Positions 28,938 through 39,123 are shown, numbered from the stretch's first letter. The stretch: DNA of 42,395 nt from Verrucomicrobiota bacterium (GCA_018898455.1 JAHIJO010000141.1:1-42395); one strand, 5' to 3'. Program-made: numbers and translations. The notes: a model not told the origin generated them from the sequence alone.

Positions 28938-29407
28938 TTAATGTCGAGAACCTCCGCAAGCCGGGCTGGTTCCACGCGGAACGCACAGCCGCTTCCTTCG
29001 TAGAATCCATGTCGGCCGATCAGGTGGATATGCAGATCGGTAAATGTGATTTCCGTGCCGTTTTGAATATCGCGAACGGTAATGCTTGTTTTCGGATATA
29101 ACCCCGGATCGCCGAATGGGCAGAGGAGTTTTCCACGCGCGGAATCCACGCGCACTTCCCAGCGGGGCGGAATGGTGATCCAATCTCCACATGCCTTTTG
29201 TCCGGCATCGCGGAATTCAATCATGCGCCGGGCAATTTGCCGGTGCGACAACCCGATGCGGTTCACCGCGGCCTGGTCAGCCGCCATGATCGCCGCCAGG
29301 GAACGGGGATCGTTACCGAGAAAACCGTCGCACGCGATCTGTCCCGGCTGCATGGCGGCCGTAATGGCAACCAGTTTCTTTGATAATTTCATGGCTTCAT
29401 GCTCCAT
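28934..29407 (-). CDS. Conserved hypothetical protein
   Basis: Open frame with signature-like DLHIHLIGRHGFYEGSGCAFRVEPARLAEVLDIN. Family not recognised. Confidence 0.5.
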   Translation of the reverse strand: MEHEAMKLSKKLVAITAAMQPGQIACDGFLGNDPRSLAAIMAADQAAVNRIGLSHRQIARRMIEFRDAGQKACGDWITIPPRWEVRVDSARGKLLCPFGDPGLYPKTSITVRDIQNGTEITFTDLHIHLIGRHGFYEGSGCAFRVEPARLAEVLDIN

Positions 29408-29424
29408 GGGTTAACGGTATGCGA

Positions 29425-30444
29425 TCATGAATACTTGTCAAAAAAGATGCGGTCATCAGAAAATCCTTTTCGGGTCAGCACGGCCAGACAGGCGTTGATC
29501 ATCGCGGGACTGCCGCACAGATAGGTGTCGGCCGGCCGGTTGGAATCGATATGCCGGTCAACAACATCCATGATCAGCCCCGTTTCACCATGCCATGAGT
29601 CATCCGGGAGCGGTTGGGATAGAGCCGGAATGAACTTGAAATCCGGAAGATCTAATTCCAGTCGTTTCATTTCGTCAACCAGGAAAAGATCGCGCCGATT
29701 CCTGGCCCCAAAAAAATACCTGGTTGTTCGCGGATCGTGCCGTTCCCGCATATCCAGGAGGATGGATTTCATGGGAGCCATGCCCGATCCGCCGGCGATG
29801 AGAATAATATCCCGCGGGGACTCCCTTAAATAAAAATCTCCGTGGGGCCCGTGAAACATGACCTGATCATGGAGCTTCAGGTGTTTGAATATGTAAGTGG
29901 TTCCCAATCCATGAGGGATCCATCGGATCTCCAGTTCGATCCTGTCAGGGGACGAGGGCGGCGACGCAATGGAATAGGCCCGAAACGACAGGCGTTGGAC
30001 CTGCGCGTATCGGGGAATCTGCAACTCGATATATTGCCCCGCTTTGAAGGCCAGAACCGGGGGATCGATCAGGCGTAACTGCAATTCCCGGATATCATGG
30101 GTCAGATTGCGAATATCCGCCACCTCGGCGCGGTATTCCTTTGCATGGAAATAGCCGTCGGGGATCGCGACGGCCATAGCCTGATCCACCGGGACCTGAC
30201 AGGAAAGACGCAGGCCCTGACGCTGTTCCTCTTCCGTCAGGTGAAAGCGTTCCTTGGATGATAGGGGACTGTGAGGACCGCGCACCACCCGGACTTTACA
30301 CAGCCCGCAGGCACCCCGGCCTCCGCAGGCGGAGGGTATAAAGACCTGTTGCCCCTTTAAAGCGGTCAAGAGTGAAACACCCGGCGTGCTCCGGAATTCC
30401 CTTCGCTCATTAATCGTGATAGTAAATTGTTGATTGTCGATCAT
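29425..30444 (-). CDS. 2Fe-2S ferredoxin/FAD/NAD(P)H oxidoreductase (NqrF-like, no TM segment)
   Basis: CGGRGACGLCKVRV...LRLSCQ iron-sulfur site; RAYSIASPP FAD motif; LIAGGSGMAPMKSIL NAD site; YLCGSPAMINAC. Confidence 0.88.
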   Translation of the reverse strand: MIDNQQFTITINERREFRSTPGVSLLTALKGQQVFIPSACGGRGACGLCKVRVVRGPHSPLSSKERFHLTEEEQRQGLRLSCQVPVDQAMAVAIPDGYFHAKEYRAEVADIRNLTHDIRELQLRLIDPPVLAFKAGQYIELQIPRYAQVQRLSFRAYSIASPPSSPDRIELEIRWIPHGLGTTYIFKHLKLHDQVMFHGPHGDFYLRESPRDIILIAGGSGMAPMKSILLDMRERHDPRTTRYFFGARNRRDLFLVDEMKRLELDLPDFKFIPALSQPLPDDSWHGETGLIMDVVDRHIDSNRPADTYLCGSPAMINACLAVLTRKGFSDDRIFFDKYS

Positions 30445-30603
30445 TGCCTGCGCTAGCGCGTCCCATCACATAAAGGACAAACCCTTATATCACATTCTGT
30501 GATACTTTATCATTTGCGGCAAGCGATTTGAATGGAAAATATAAAAAAGATGTTGATTGAAAGCCGTTTGTTTTGTAATTTGATGAATAGGAATTTCAAT
30601 CTT

Positions 30604-30657
30604 GCGGTTCTACCGAACCGCCACAATCCGGCAGCTGACGGATTGCGGCGTAGCCGC
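30604..30657. repeat. Palindrome cluster upstream of the rubredoxin gene
   Basis: GCGGTTC-tacc-GAACCGC; CAATCCG-gcagctga-CGGATTG; GCGGC-gta-GCCGC, in direct succession. Confidence 0.75.
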
Positions 30658-30757
30658 CTAATTCAAAATCTTCAGGCAGTGCCTGCAGATGCAGCGTCAT
30701 GAATCGAACGCGCAACCATGAAGAACATGGCCGAAGCATCGTACGGAAAGGAGTCCA

Positions 30758-30916
30758 ATGAAACGCTATGTATGCAATGTGTGTGGATATATCTATGATC
30801 CCCAGAAAGGAGACCCGGAGCATGGGGTTAAACCTGGAACCTCGTTTGAGGCCTTGCCGGCTGACTGGGTATGCCCTGAATGCGGAGTAGGCAAGGATGA
30901 ATTTTCGCCGGAATGA
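30758..30916 (+). CDS. Rubredoxin
   Basis: 52 aa [54 protein letters not shown] aaaggagtcca. Below the track size cut-off. Confidence 0.96.
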   Translation: MKRYVCNVCGYIYDPQKGDPEHGVKPGTSFEALPADWVCPECGVGKDEFSPE

Positions 30917-30973
30917 AAATGGAAACACAGCGTCGGGCCGAAGCCAACGTTTAAACAAAAGGGAGTGAGCGTC

Positions 30974-31546
30974 ATGGAATTCAAAGGCAGTCAAACGGAG
31001 CGAAATATTCTAACGGCATTTGCCGGGGAATCTCAGGCGCGTAACCGGTATACCTATTTTGCCGGACAGGCGCGCAAGGATGGATTCGTCCAAATCGCCG
31101 ATATTTTTGAGGAAACCGCCAACCAGGAGAAAGAGCATGCTCATCGCCTGTTCAAACTGCTCCCGGGCGGCGATGTGGAAATTCGGGCTGCGTTTCCGGC
31201 TGGCGTGGTGGGTTCGACGCTTCAGAATCTGAATGCGGCCGCGGCTGGAGAGCTCCATGAGTGGAGTGAGATGTATCCCGGGTTTGCCAAGATCGCGCGG
31301 CAGGAAGGATTTGAAACCGTGGCCAAGGTGTTTGAAGCCTTGGTTGTTGCCGAGCGCCAGCATGAGAAACGCTATCGCGGGCTGGCGTCCAATGTGGAAG
31401 CGGATACCGTGTTTACCAAAAGCCAGGATGTTGTCTGGCGATGCCGGAATTGCGGCTATCTGCATAAGGGCAAAGCTGCGCCGCAAGTTTGTCCGGCCTG
31501 CGCTCATCCTCAAGCCTACTTTGAGCTGTTGGCCGAAAATTGGTGA
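30974..31546 (+). CDS. Rubrerythrin
   Basis: ERNILTAFAGESQARNRYTYFAGQARKDGFVQIADIFEETANQEKEHAHRLFKLL plus C-terminal rubredoxin-like WRCRNCGYLHKGKAAPQVCPACAHPQAYFE. Confidence 0.96.
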   Translation: MEFKGSQTERNILTAFAGESQARNRYTYFAGQARKDGFVQIADIFEETANQEKEHAHRLFKLLPGGDVEIRAAFPAGVVGSTLQNLNAAAAGELHEWSEMYPGFAKIARQEGFETVAKVFEALVVAERQHEKRYRGLASNVEADTVFTKSQDVVWRCRNCGYLHKGKAAPQVCPACAHPQAYFELLAENW

Positions 31547-31590
31547 AGAGGGTAATACGAAACGTAATGAAAGTAACATTGAGGTGCCCC

Positions 31591-32115
31591 ATGTTGAATA
31601 AAAAAATGATTGCCGCTTTGAACGGCCAGATGAGCAACGAGTTTTATTCGGCCTACCTGTATCTCTCAATGTCGGCGGCATCCACCGCCATGGGTTTGAG
31701 GGGCGCGGCCAACTGGTTTATGGTTCAGTACCAGGAAGAAATGGTACATTTCATGAAGTTGTATAATTATGTTATCAGCCAGGGCGGTGCGGTCACGCTG
31801 GCGACGGTCAAGGCGCCGCCGTCGGCCTTCAAGTCGCTGCTGGATATGTTTGAGCAAACACTTAAACACGAGCAATTCATTACCCGCTGTATTAACGACC
31901 TGTCGGACTTGGCGGTCAAGGAAAAGGATCACGCCACCGCCGTCCTGTTGCAGTGGTACGTGACCGAACAGGTTGAGGAAGAAGCCAATGACAATGACGT
32001 GCTGGCCCGGTTGCGCTTGGTGGGCAAGGATGGCAATGGACTCTTTATGGTTGATAACGAACTGGCCACACGCGTTTTTACGCCGCCGCCGGCCGCCGGC
32101 AACCCGTCGGCGTGA
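31591..32115 (+). CDS. Ferritin
   Basis: MLNKKMIAALNGQMSNEFYSAYLYLSMSAASTAMGLRGAANWFMVQYQEEMVHFMKLYNYV ferritin motif. Confidence 0.94.
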   Translation: MLNKKMIAALNGQMSNEFYSAYLYLSMSAASTAMGLRGAANWFMVQYQEEMVHFMKLYNYVISQGGAVTLATVKAPPSAFKSLLDMFEQTLKHEQFITRCINDLSDLAVKEKDHATAVLLQWYVTEQVEEEANDNDVLARLRLVGKDGNGLFMVDNELATRVFTPPPAAGNPSA

Positions 32116-32133
32116 ACCGGTCAAGGGCATTTT

Positions 32134-33774
32134 GTGGATTCAAGCAGAAGTCTTAAGTGCCTCCGTCAAATGATCAAGACGTGGGTTGTGCCCATGGCCC
32201 TCACGACCGGTGTGATTGGCGCCTTTGCCGCCGTCAACGATGATTCAGCGTTCAAGGTGTCGGCCTCCCTCGACGAGTCTTCAGCCACAAGCCTGATTTT
32301 AAATGTGTCGGTCACGGTGGCGCCGGATTACTGGCTTTATGCCGATCAATTCGGCGTTCAGGCGCGTCTGCCTGTTCAATTAAGTCTGCTGGAGTCTCCT
32401 GCGCCGGAATTGAAACGCGACGCATTGTCCGGAGAAATTCAGGCCGTGTTCCAAAAGGATTTCCGTGTTCGATATCGTGTAACGCAAGCGGATGATGCGC
32501 CCGTTTCCATTACGGTTCGATACCAGGGGTGCCGGCAGGACGTATGTTTACTTCCGGAGGAGAAGCCGTTTGTGCTGAAGCGGGAGCAATCGGTATCTCC
32601 GGCCGGTTCCATGAAATCCGACGTCCAGATGTCCGGTAAACGGCCTGATGCGGCGCCGGCCGTAACAAACTTTACAATCATTGCGACTAAAGTCGGTTAT
32701 GTTCGTGCCGCTGATTTCATTGCATTTTTGCATGCTGCGCAAAAAGGAAGTTCCCCCCTGTTATCAACCTGGAAAGGGGGGATACCTGGATTGACCGGAA
32801 TATCCTTGATCGTAATTCTATTAGGCGGCTTGGCCTTGAACTTGACGCCGTGTGTGTTGCCTATGATCCCAATCAACCTGGCCATTATTGGTGCCGGCGC
32901 CCAAGCCGGAGACCGGCACCGTCTGCGTGGATTGTTCATTGGATCTCTTTATGGCGCGGGAATGGCCATGGCTTATGGGATCGCGGGCGGCATTGTGGTT
33001 GCCACGGGACTCAAATTCGGCGCGCTTAATGCCTCTCCTTGGTTTAATCTGGCCGTTACCGTCGTTTTTATTGTGCTGGCCTTGGCCATGTTCGACGTCT
33101 ATTTTCTTGATTTTACGCGATTTCAAGGGCAAGCGATCAAAACCGGACGATCAGTCTGGATTGTGCCGGTCATGGGTGCTGTGTCGGCCTTACTGGCCGG
33201 CGCCTGTGTCGCCCCGGTGGTGCTGTCCGTGCTTCTCCTGGCGACGGATCTGATGGCGAAAGGGAATCAGCTTGCGGTGTTTCTGCCGCTGATTCTTGGG
33301 ATCGGAATGGGATTGCCCTGGCCGTTAGCCGGCGCCGGGTTGTCTCTGCTGCCGAAAGCCGGTAAATGGATGATCCATGTGAAACATGGCTTTGGCATAC
33401 TGATCTTGGGGATGGCGGCCTATTATGCCGTTATGGGCATCCGCCTGTGGATGCGGCCGGCCCCGGTTCAGGTCGCTGAAGGCTGGCTGGCTTCGATTCC
33501 TGAGGCTCTGGCCATGGCGCGGCAAGAATCGAAACCTGTGCTGATCGACTTCTGGGCCAGTTGGTGCAAGAGCTGTGAGGCGATGGACGCCACCACCCTG
33601 AGGGATGAAAAGGTGCGGGACGTCTTGCGCGGATTTATCAAAGTCAAATATCGCGCCAATCATCCCAATCAATCGCCGGATCGTGAAATGCTCGATCGAT
33701 TTGGCGTGGTCGGCTTGCCCACTTATGTCGTCTTGAAGCCAAAGTCTGCCTTGCCCTCAGTCCCTCCGCCATAA
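32134..33774 (+). CDS. dsbD: Thiol:disulfide interchange protein DsbD-like
   Basis: N-terminal DsbD-alpha-like domain, LALNLTPCVLPMIPINLAIIGAGA TM domain, C-terminal LIDFWASWCKSCEAMDATTL thioredoxin domain with a short tail. Exact start uncertain. Confidence 0.88.
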   Translation: MDSSRSLKCLRQMIKTWVVPMALTTGVIGAFAAVNDDSAFKVSASLDESSATSLILNVSVTVAPDYWLYADQFGVQARLPVQLSLLESPAPELKRDALSGEIQAVFQKDFRVRYRVTQADDAPVSITVRYQGCRQDVCLLPEEKPFVLKREQSVSPAGSMKSDVQMSGKRPDAAPAVTNFTIIATKVGYVRAADFIAFLHAAQKGSSPLLSTWKGGIPGLTGISLIVILLGGLALNLTPCVLPMIPINLAIIGAGAQAGDRHRLRGLFIGSLYGAGMAMAYGIAGGIVVATGLKFGALNASPWFNLAVTVVFIVLALAMFDVYFLDFTRFQGQAIKTGRSVWIVPVMGAVSALLAGACVAPVVLSVLLLATDLMAKGNQLAVFLPLILGIGMGLPWPLAGAGLSLLPKAGKWMIHVKHGFGILILGMAAYYAVMGIRLWMRPAPVQVAEGWLASIPEALAMARQESKPVLIDFWASWCKSCEAMDATTLRDEKVRDVLRGFIKVKYRANHPNQSPDREMLDRFGVVGLPTYVVLKPKSALPSVPPP

Positions 33775-33799
33775 TCCGCCGGGTGCAATGATGCCAGTC

Positions 33800-35095
33800 C
33801 TACTCGGCGGCCGTTAAATCGGTCACGGCAAGGGCCACCACTTTGGCTTGAGTTAGAATGTCGGCCACGGCCACCCATTCATCCGGCGCGTGCGCGGCAC
33901 CCGGCCGGGCAGTGCCGAAGGCGACTGTCGGCATCCGGCCCAGACGCGCGGCCCAAGTGGCGTCCGACCAGCCGCTTTCGACTGTTATCCGGGCTTTTTT
34001 GCGGGTGGTTTGTCGATAAGCCTTAGCTACGGCTTGCGTCAGCGGGTGACGTCGGTCGGTTTGGTATGGAATCATGTCTTTGATCCATTCGATCTTTGGG
34101 GGATGGGCTCGGAGCCAGGGATGGCTTTGACGCGCCCGGGCCAACGCTTGCTCCACCATTTCCCGAGCCAGTATCCCGTTAAACGCGCCCCGGGTCTTTT
34201 CCGCTTTTCTTGCCTCGTCGATTGGATACGACATATTGAACGCCATGTGAGCGTCGCTCGGAATGGTCCAGGGGGCGGTGCCGGCGGAAAATTGTCCGAT
34301 ACAGAACGAGGTCTGCCGATGGCCGGCCAGACGCCGGGCCTTGACACGATCCAGTTCTTCTTTGACCAGGCAGGCCATATCCAGGGCACTGATGGCCTGG
34401 CGTTCAACAGCATGACCGCCTTGTCCGGTCACGCTGATCTTGCCCGTTACCACTCCCAGACATTCGACGGTAATGGAGTCGGCAGTCCCATCCAGCATAA
34501 TACAGAAGTCGCCGCCATGCCCGGCCAGGCAACAGGCGATGGTCCCTGCGCCGCAACCGCTGCATTCCTCATCAATCACGGATTCGAAAATAATGGCGCC
34601 GCGATCCAGGACGCCGGTTTCAACCAGGGCTTTGACAGCGACCAAACCGCCCGTCAATCCGCCCTTGCAGTCGCAGGCGCCGCGCCCCATGATCCGTCCG
34701 TTTTTCAGGGTTCCGGAAAAGGGGGCGATGGTCATATCCGTTATGCCCACCGTATCCATGTGGCCGTTTATCACGACGGTTTTCCCGGGTTGGCGCAGAG
34801 TTCGTTGGGCGACCAGATTCATCCGTCCGGCATGGGAGCGGTGGGTGGGGCCCAGGATGCCGGTGCGCTTGTAAATATTAGGCGGGCATTCGAAAAGTTC
34901 GGTGGTGAAACCCAAGCCTTTTAGTTCCCGTTGCAGGATGAGTTGCCCGTCCGTTTCATTGCCGGCGGGTCCGCCCGCATACGGATTGACCGTGTTGGTT
35001 CGGACAAGTTCCGAACAAATCCGCTCGGCGTAGGATTTGGACGAGTCAACGGCTCGGATAATAGTGCGTTGCGAAGTGTTGAGCGTTGGGTTCAT
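33800..35095 (-). CDS. M20 family metallopeptidase (ArgE/DapE-like)
   Basis: TVVINGHMDTVGI, GRGACDCKGGLTGGLVAVKALVE, ESVIDEECSGCGAG, VESGWSDATWAARLG motifs. Confidence 0.9.
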   Translation of the reverse strand: MNPTLNTSQRTIIRAVDSSKSYAERICSELVRTNTVNPYAGGPAGNETDGQLILQRELKGLGFTTELFECPPNIYKRTGILGPTHRSHAGRMNLVAQRTLRQPGKTVVINGHMDTVGITDMTIAPFSGTLKNGRIMGRGACDCKGGLTGGLVAVKALVETGVLDRGAIIFESVIDEECSGCGAGTIACCLAGHGGDFCIMLDGTADSITVECLGVVTGKISVTGQGGHAVERQAISALDMACLVKEELDRVKARRLAGHRQTSFCIGQFSAGTAPWTIPSDAHMAFNMSYPIDEARKAEKTRGAFNGILAREMVEQALARARQSHPWLRAHPPKIEWIKDMIPYQTDRRHPLTQAVAKAYRQTTRKKARITVESGWSDATWAARLGRMPTVAFGTARPGAAHAPDEWVAVADILTQAKVVALAVTDLTAAE

Positions 35096-35328
35096 CTTGA
35101 CGGCTTACCCGGCGGCCTGGCCGAATAATTGTTTAGCCTGCACCCTTTCCTCGAAGACACTCCTCATCGGTCTCCCTCCTGTCCCAGATGAAATCGATCA
35201 ATGTTAGCTCGGGATGCGGTGAATGACAATGGGAATTCCGGGACTGAGCGCCTTGACGCGCGTGCTTGCCTGGGATAGCATGTGGCCATGAATGATCCTT
35301 GGGCAACCGATATCGGGAGAGAATATCA

Positions 35329-36204
35329 ATGAGCACAATCGGCCTTATCGGCTATGGCTATGTGGGACGGTCGGTGGAATACGGATTTGTGGAATACGAT
35401 CGCCAGCGCGGTTTTGCACCCAAACACCGCGTCCTGATCTATGACAAGTACAAGCCGCGCGACAATTTGGACAAGGTGTTGAAAGGCAGTGATGTTATTT
35501 TTACCTGTCTGCCCACCCCCTACGACGAGACGCGATTGCATATCGACCTGTCCATCTATGACGACTTCATGACGCAGATGTGCCCGAAAATCGCCGGCAA
35601 GGGCAAGGTGGTGGTGATCAAGTCCACTGTGGCTCCCGGTACTACCCGCCGCTACGCCCAACGCTATCCCAAGGTTCCGTTCGCAATGAACCCGGAGTTC
35701 CTGACGGAAGCCAATTACCTCCAGGATTTCATCAATACCGACCGGATCGTGATCGGCGCCGACAATGACTGGGTGGCGCAGAAGGTGATCGATCTCTATC
35801 GCACCTGTTTTCCCGCCGCCACGATCATCCACATGAGCACGGTGGCCGCCGAGATTGTGAAATACCAGGCGAACGTTATGTTGGCCGCCAAGGTGTCGCT
35901 GGCGAATGTGTTTTACGATCTCTGCCGGGCCGAAGGCGTGAATTATGACGATGTCAAGAAGGCAGTGGCCCTGGACAAGCGGATTGGACCGAGTCATCTG
36001 GATGTGACCACGGAACGCGGATTCGGCGGCAAATGTTTTCCCAAGGACCTGGGCGCCTTGATCGGCCGCTGCCGTGAACTGAAGGTGGACTGCAAGCTGC
36101 TGGAAGAAGTCCATGCCTATAATTTACGCATCCGAAAAGTGCGGGATTGGCAGGAAATCGCCGGCGCCACTATCGGTGGTCGGATTTACGGCAAGAAAAA
36201 ATAA
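35329..36204 (+). CDS. UDP-glucose/GDP-mannose dehydrogenase-like, short form
   Basis: IGLIGYGYVGRSVEYGF, VIKSTVAPGTTRRY, MNPEFLTEANYLQDF, AEIVKYQANVMLAAKVSLANVFYDLC, GFGGKCFPKDLGAL. No obvious C-terminal UDP-binding domain. Confidence 0.85.
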   Translation: MSTIGLIGYGYVGRSVEYGFVEYDRQRGFAPKHRVLIYDKYKPRDNLDKVLKGSDVIFTCLPTPYDETRLHIDLSIYDDFMTQMCPKIAGKGKVVVIKSTVAPGTTRRYAQRYPKVPFAMNPEFLTEANYLQDFINTDRIVIGADNDWVAQKVIDLYRTCFPAATIIHMSTVAAEIVKYQANVMLAAKVSLANVFYDLCRAEGVNYDDVKKAVALDKRIGPSHLDVTTERGFGGKCFPKDLGALIGRCRELKVDCKLLEEVHAYNLRIRKVRDWQEIAGATIGGRIYGKKK

Positions 36205-36248
36205 AGTGATAAAAGCTTGGCCCTTGGTCGCATCAAAATTTGATGCCG

Positions 36249-36881
36249 TCAATGGCCAAAGACAACGCCGTTTGTTTTAAATGCCGCGATAATATCAACG
36301 TTTGTAATAATAACTTTATGGGATGATGTATGGTCGTTGGTAGATGCTACCCACATCCCCGAACCTGCTACCTTGACTATGTTGCCGCCTTTTCCCAGGT
36401 GGTTGCCGCCCCAGTGAATTTTCGTTTTGGTCACTTTTATGTCCGCAAGGCCGTCTTTGTCGGCAAGCAATACTAAATCTCCATCCTTATCGCTTCGCCC
36501 GGAAAAATAATTATAGTTGCAGTTACTATCGGTTACCGATGCGAGATGAGCTGCGGGCCGAGTCCCAAATTCTCCCGCCGCTGTGGGGCATACGAACGAT
36601 TCCGGGCAAATGCCGTCGATGGGGGGTAGAGCGCCATTTAAGCCGGTGATATTTGATTTCGGGAAACTGGGCCTGAACGAATCTTCTTCAGTGAGTCCCC
36701 ATGCGGATAAACTCTTCCATAGCCCGTTCATGTTTGATAAACAATTGACTCGTCGGGCTCTTTCCCGCTGGCCAATTTGGGATGCTGAAAAAATAGTGAT
36801 AAGGAAAATAAGAGTAACAATAACGGCAAGCACGTCGGTTAATGTTGTATATCCGTCTTTCTGTGAACTTCCGGATATCAT
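36249..36881 (-). CDS. Pseudopilin-like (type II secretion/prepilin-like) protein
   Basis: Hydrophobic N-terminus YTTLTDVLAVIVTLIFLITIFSASQIGQRERARRVNCLSNMNGLWKSL. Overlaps the next gene by 4 nt. Confidence 0.55.
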   Translation of the reverse strand: MISGSSQKDGYTTLTDVLAVIVTLIFLITIFSASQIGQRERARRVNCLSNMNGLWKSLSAWGLTEEDSFRPSFPKSNITGLNGALPPIDGICPESFVCPTAAGEFGTRPAAHLASVTDSNCNYNYFSGRSDKDGDLVLLADKDGLADIKVTKTKIHWGGNHLGKGGNIVKVAGSGMWVASTNDHTSSHKVIITNVDIIAAFKTNGVVFGH

Positions 36882-38623
36882 GGATGGCTCGCCTTATTGG
36901 AGGAGAGTTCAGTGTGATTTACTGAAAGCAGACGACCCTTACGCAAACTAAGGTACATGCCTACGGCAAGCAGGATGAAACTCAAGATCACATAGCGCCA
37001 TCCGGATGCCGTTCGGGATAGCTGGTACACCGCCTTTAACAAAGGGATCCATAGGATAATGCTGACCAGCAGGTTGCGATGAAGCCAAAAGGCAAAAGCG
37101 CCTAATACAGCCAGAAATACCCCACTTAGCATGATGAGATACAATGGGGAAAATTCTCCAAAACAACGGAGGGTGCCTCCAGTCAGGAAAATTGCCCCCA
37201 TGATGACAACGCTTGTTTTGAGTTCTTTCCCGTAAATCAAGTAAAGTCCGATAATGCCTAATCCCGCCACGATTCCCATAGGAGCCATGATGGGAAGATT
37301 GTAATCGGAAGCGATGCGAATCATCCACGGGATCGATCCGGAGCTCAAGGCCAGCGTGATGACGCCTGCCACGGCCACTTGGAAATATCGATGAAATATC
37401 CCGATGCCGAGCAGGATGGCTCCCAATGTCCAACCCACAGTTTTCCAGTGAAACGAGGTGTGCGGAGCCCCAGCCGTAAGTAGAATACCAAGTCCATAGG
37501 CCAAAGCCACATACATCAGCGAATAATGGCGATTTCTTAACCCGACATATATAACGGCTATGGCCGTCATGAGTAGTATAACCGGTGGATACCAGAAGAA
37601 CCCGATCCCTATAATCGATTCCTCGATCATCAGGCCATTCCACAAGGCCGCCAATATCAGAACCAAAGGCACACATGCGAGTCCAATTTCACATAGCCCC
37701 GGTGTTTTTCCATATGTCCTCATCGTTTCAATGGCCATGAGGACGCCGAGTGTAATGAGAGGGATGAAGTCTCCAAAGCAAAAACGCAAATCGAAAATAT
37801 ATGCTAATTCATACTGGTGCAAACTCCCTACCACGAATAATATTCCAGCGAAAATCCAGCTCATTCCGGGGGCTTGCAGGAACGGTCGATTAATATGTTC
37901 AGATCGAGCCATGCCGGTCGGTGTCGCGCAGGAATGAATATACAAAAGTATCCCGCCCGTCAGCATCACCGCCCATCCCATCTGCCAGATTGTCCTCAGG
38001 CTTGACGCATTATTGCATCCAAGGCTTTTCATTAATGCGATGGTTGGAGACATGAGGAAATTCCAGGCAAGCAGCAGGAGGATGCCTGCCAACAGCATTC
38101 GGTCCAATCGGAGGGAGATGTAGCGCCGCATGGCCCACAGTTTGACAACGGACAATGCGAAGCAAATAAATCCGATGACGCAGGCAATGGGAATATTGTC
38201 CACCACCACCTGGTCGAGGGCAATGCCATTGGCAATCAGGAATAGCGCGATGAGCACCATCAGTGATACGGCATCGTCGGTGACGCGACGCCAGAGCACG
38301 ATGAGAAGCATGATTACAAGCAAGGCGCATTCATAAAGGTTGAGAATCCCGATGCAAGAAAGGCGTTCGGCATAAACGTGGCTTTTGGACAGAACGGGGC
38401 CGATGATTTGAACAATGCCGAAAAGAATAGACAAGGCGCTAAGGCAGTAAAATATGCTGCCGCCGCTAAAACCAAAAAAAGTCTTAATCCATGAGATCGC
38501 TTGCGGTGTATAATCCTCTTGGGGTGGAGGAATGGGTGGGGTGGGATTTATGGCAGATTGAAAATTTCCAAAGTTTGCATTGCTTGAATTTAGCGCTTCA
38601 CCTTTTTCATCATCGGCATTCAT
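36878..38623 (-). CDS. Polytopic membrane protein of unknown function (DUF4401/DUF2157-like)
   Basis: More than 12 hydrophobic segments over 581 aa; Asn/Pro-rich N-terminal tail. Confidence 0.7.
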   Translation of the reverse strand: MNADDEKGEALNSSNANFGNFQSAINPTPPIPPPQEDYTPQAISWIKTFFGFSGGSIFYCLSALSILFGIVQIIGPVLSKSHVYAERLSCIGILNLYECALLVIMLLIVLWRRVTDDAVSLMVLIALFLIANGIALDQVVVDNIPIACVIGFICFALSVVKLWAMRRYISLRLDRMLLAGILLLLAWNFLMSPTIALMKSLGCNNASSLRTIWQMGWAVMLTGGILLYIHSCATPTGMARSEHINRPFLQAPGMSWIFAGILFVVGSLHQYELAYIFDLRFCFGDFIPLITLGVLMAIETMRTYGKTPGLCEIGLACVPLVLILAALWNGLMIEESIIGIGFFWYPPVILLMTAIAVIYVGLRNRHYSLMYVALAYGLGILLTAGAPHTSFHWKTVGWTLGAILLGIGIFHRYFQVAVAGVITLALSSGSIPWMIRIASDYNLPIMAPMGIVAGLGIIGLYLIYGKELKTSVVIMGAIFLTGGTLRCFGEFSPLYLIMLSGVFLAVLGAFAFWLHRNLLVSIILWIPLLKAVYQLSRTASGWRYVILSFILLAVGMYLSLRKGRLLSVNHTELSSNKASHP

Positions 38624-38914
38624 AGGGTGGCCCTCAATTAGTGTACCCCTTGCGTTGATTTCGTAATGTAAAATACCGGTTTAATTGTAGTGGTGCAACT
38701 TGAATGTTGATGCCGGGGCGACAGTGGAACGTCGCCTTGGAATCCGTGATATCTGCATTGACAATATGGATCAATTTCATCATCATCTATTCCGTTCGAT
38801 TCAATCCATTTCGCCAGCAATTCCGGTCAAGGTTGTTAGGGATATTGACGGGAATTTCAGGCTGATCATTAACCCTGAATATTCGGGAGAATAATTCCAA
38901 AGGAGCCAGTTTGT

Positions 38915-39092
38915 CCGCCCCGCGGCGGAGCGGGAATTTCATGCCATGGGCAGATCCGCCTTTGGCGGAGATGGTGAAGAAACAACGGACCGGCCTGGGG
39001 ACAGGCCGGCTCCAAAAGCTAAAGACAGATTAAACATGGAGCCGGGGCGCCCCCCGCCCGCAATCCGTCAGCCGACGGATAGCGACTGCGGG
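38915..39092. repeat. Palindrome cluster upstream of the STAS gene
   Basis: CCGCC-ccgc-GGCGG; TCCGCC-ttt-GGCGGA; CCGGCCTG-ggga-CAGGCCGG; GGGGCGCCCC; GCCCGCA-(ATCCGTC-agcc-GACGGAT)-agcgac-TGCGGGC. Confidence 0.8.
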
Positions 39093-39123
39093 CAGGTCAC
39101 CCCGGTTGTTTCAGGAGATCCCT

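Noticed and set aside
30758-32115. Rubredoxin-rubrerythrin-ferritin cluster as novel
   Set aside because: A well-known oxidative-stress/iron-storage grouping in anaerobes; annotated but not reported as unusual.
33890-34924. 344-aa plus-strand ORF
   Set aside because: Antisense to the M20 peptidase with clear motifs; a high-GC antisense artefact.
35326-36114. 262-aa minus-strand ORF
   Set aside because: Antisense to the UDP-sugar dehydrogenase-like gene.
38700-38894. 64-aa plus-strand ORF
   Set aside because: No SD and no recognisable motif; insufficient support.
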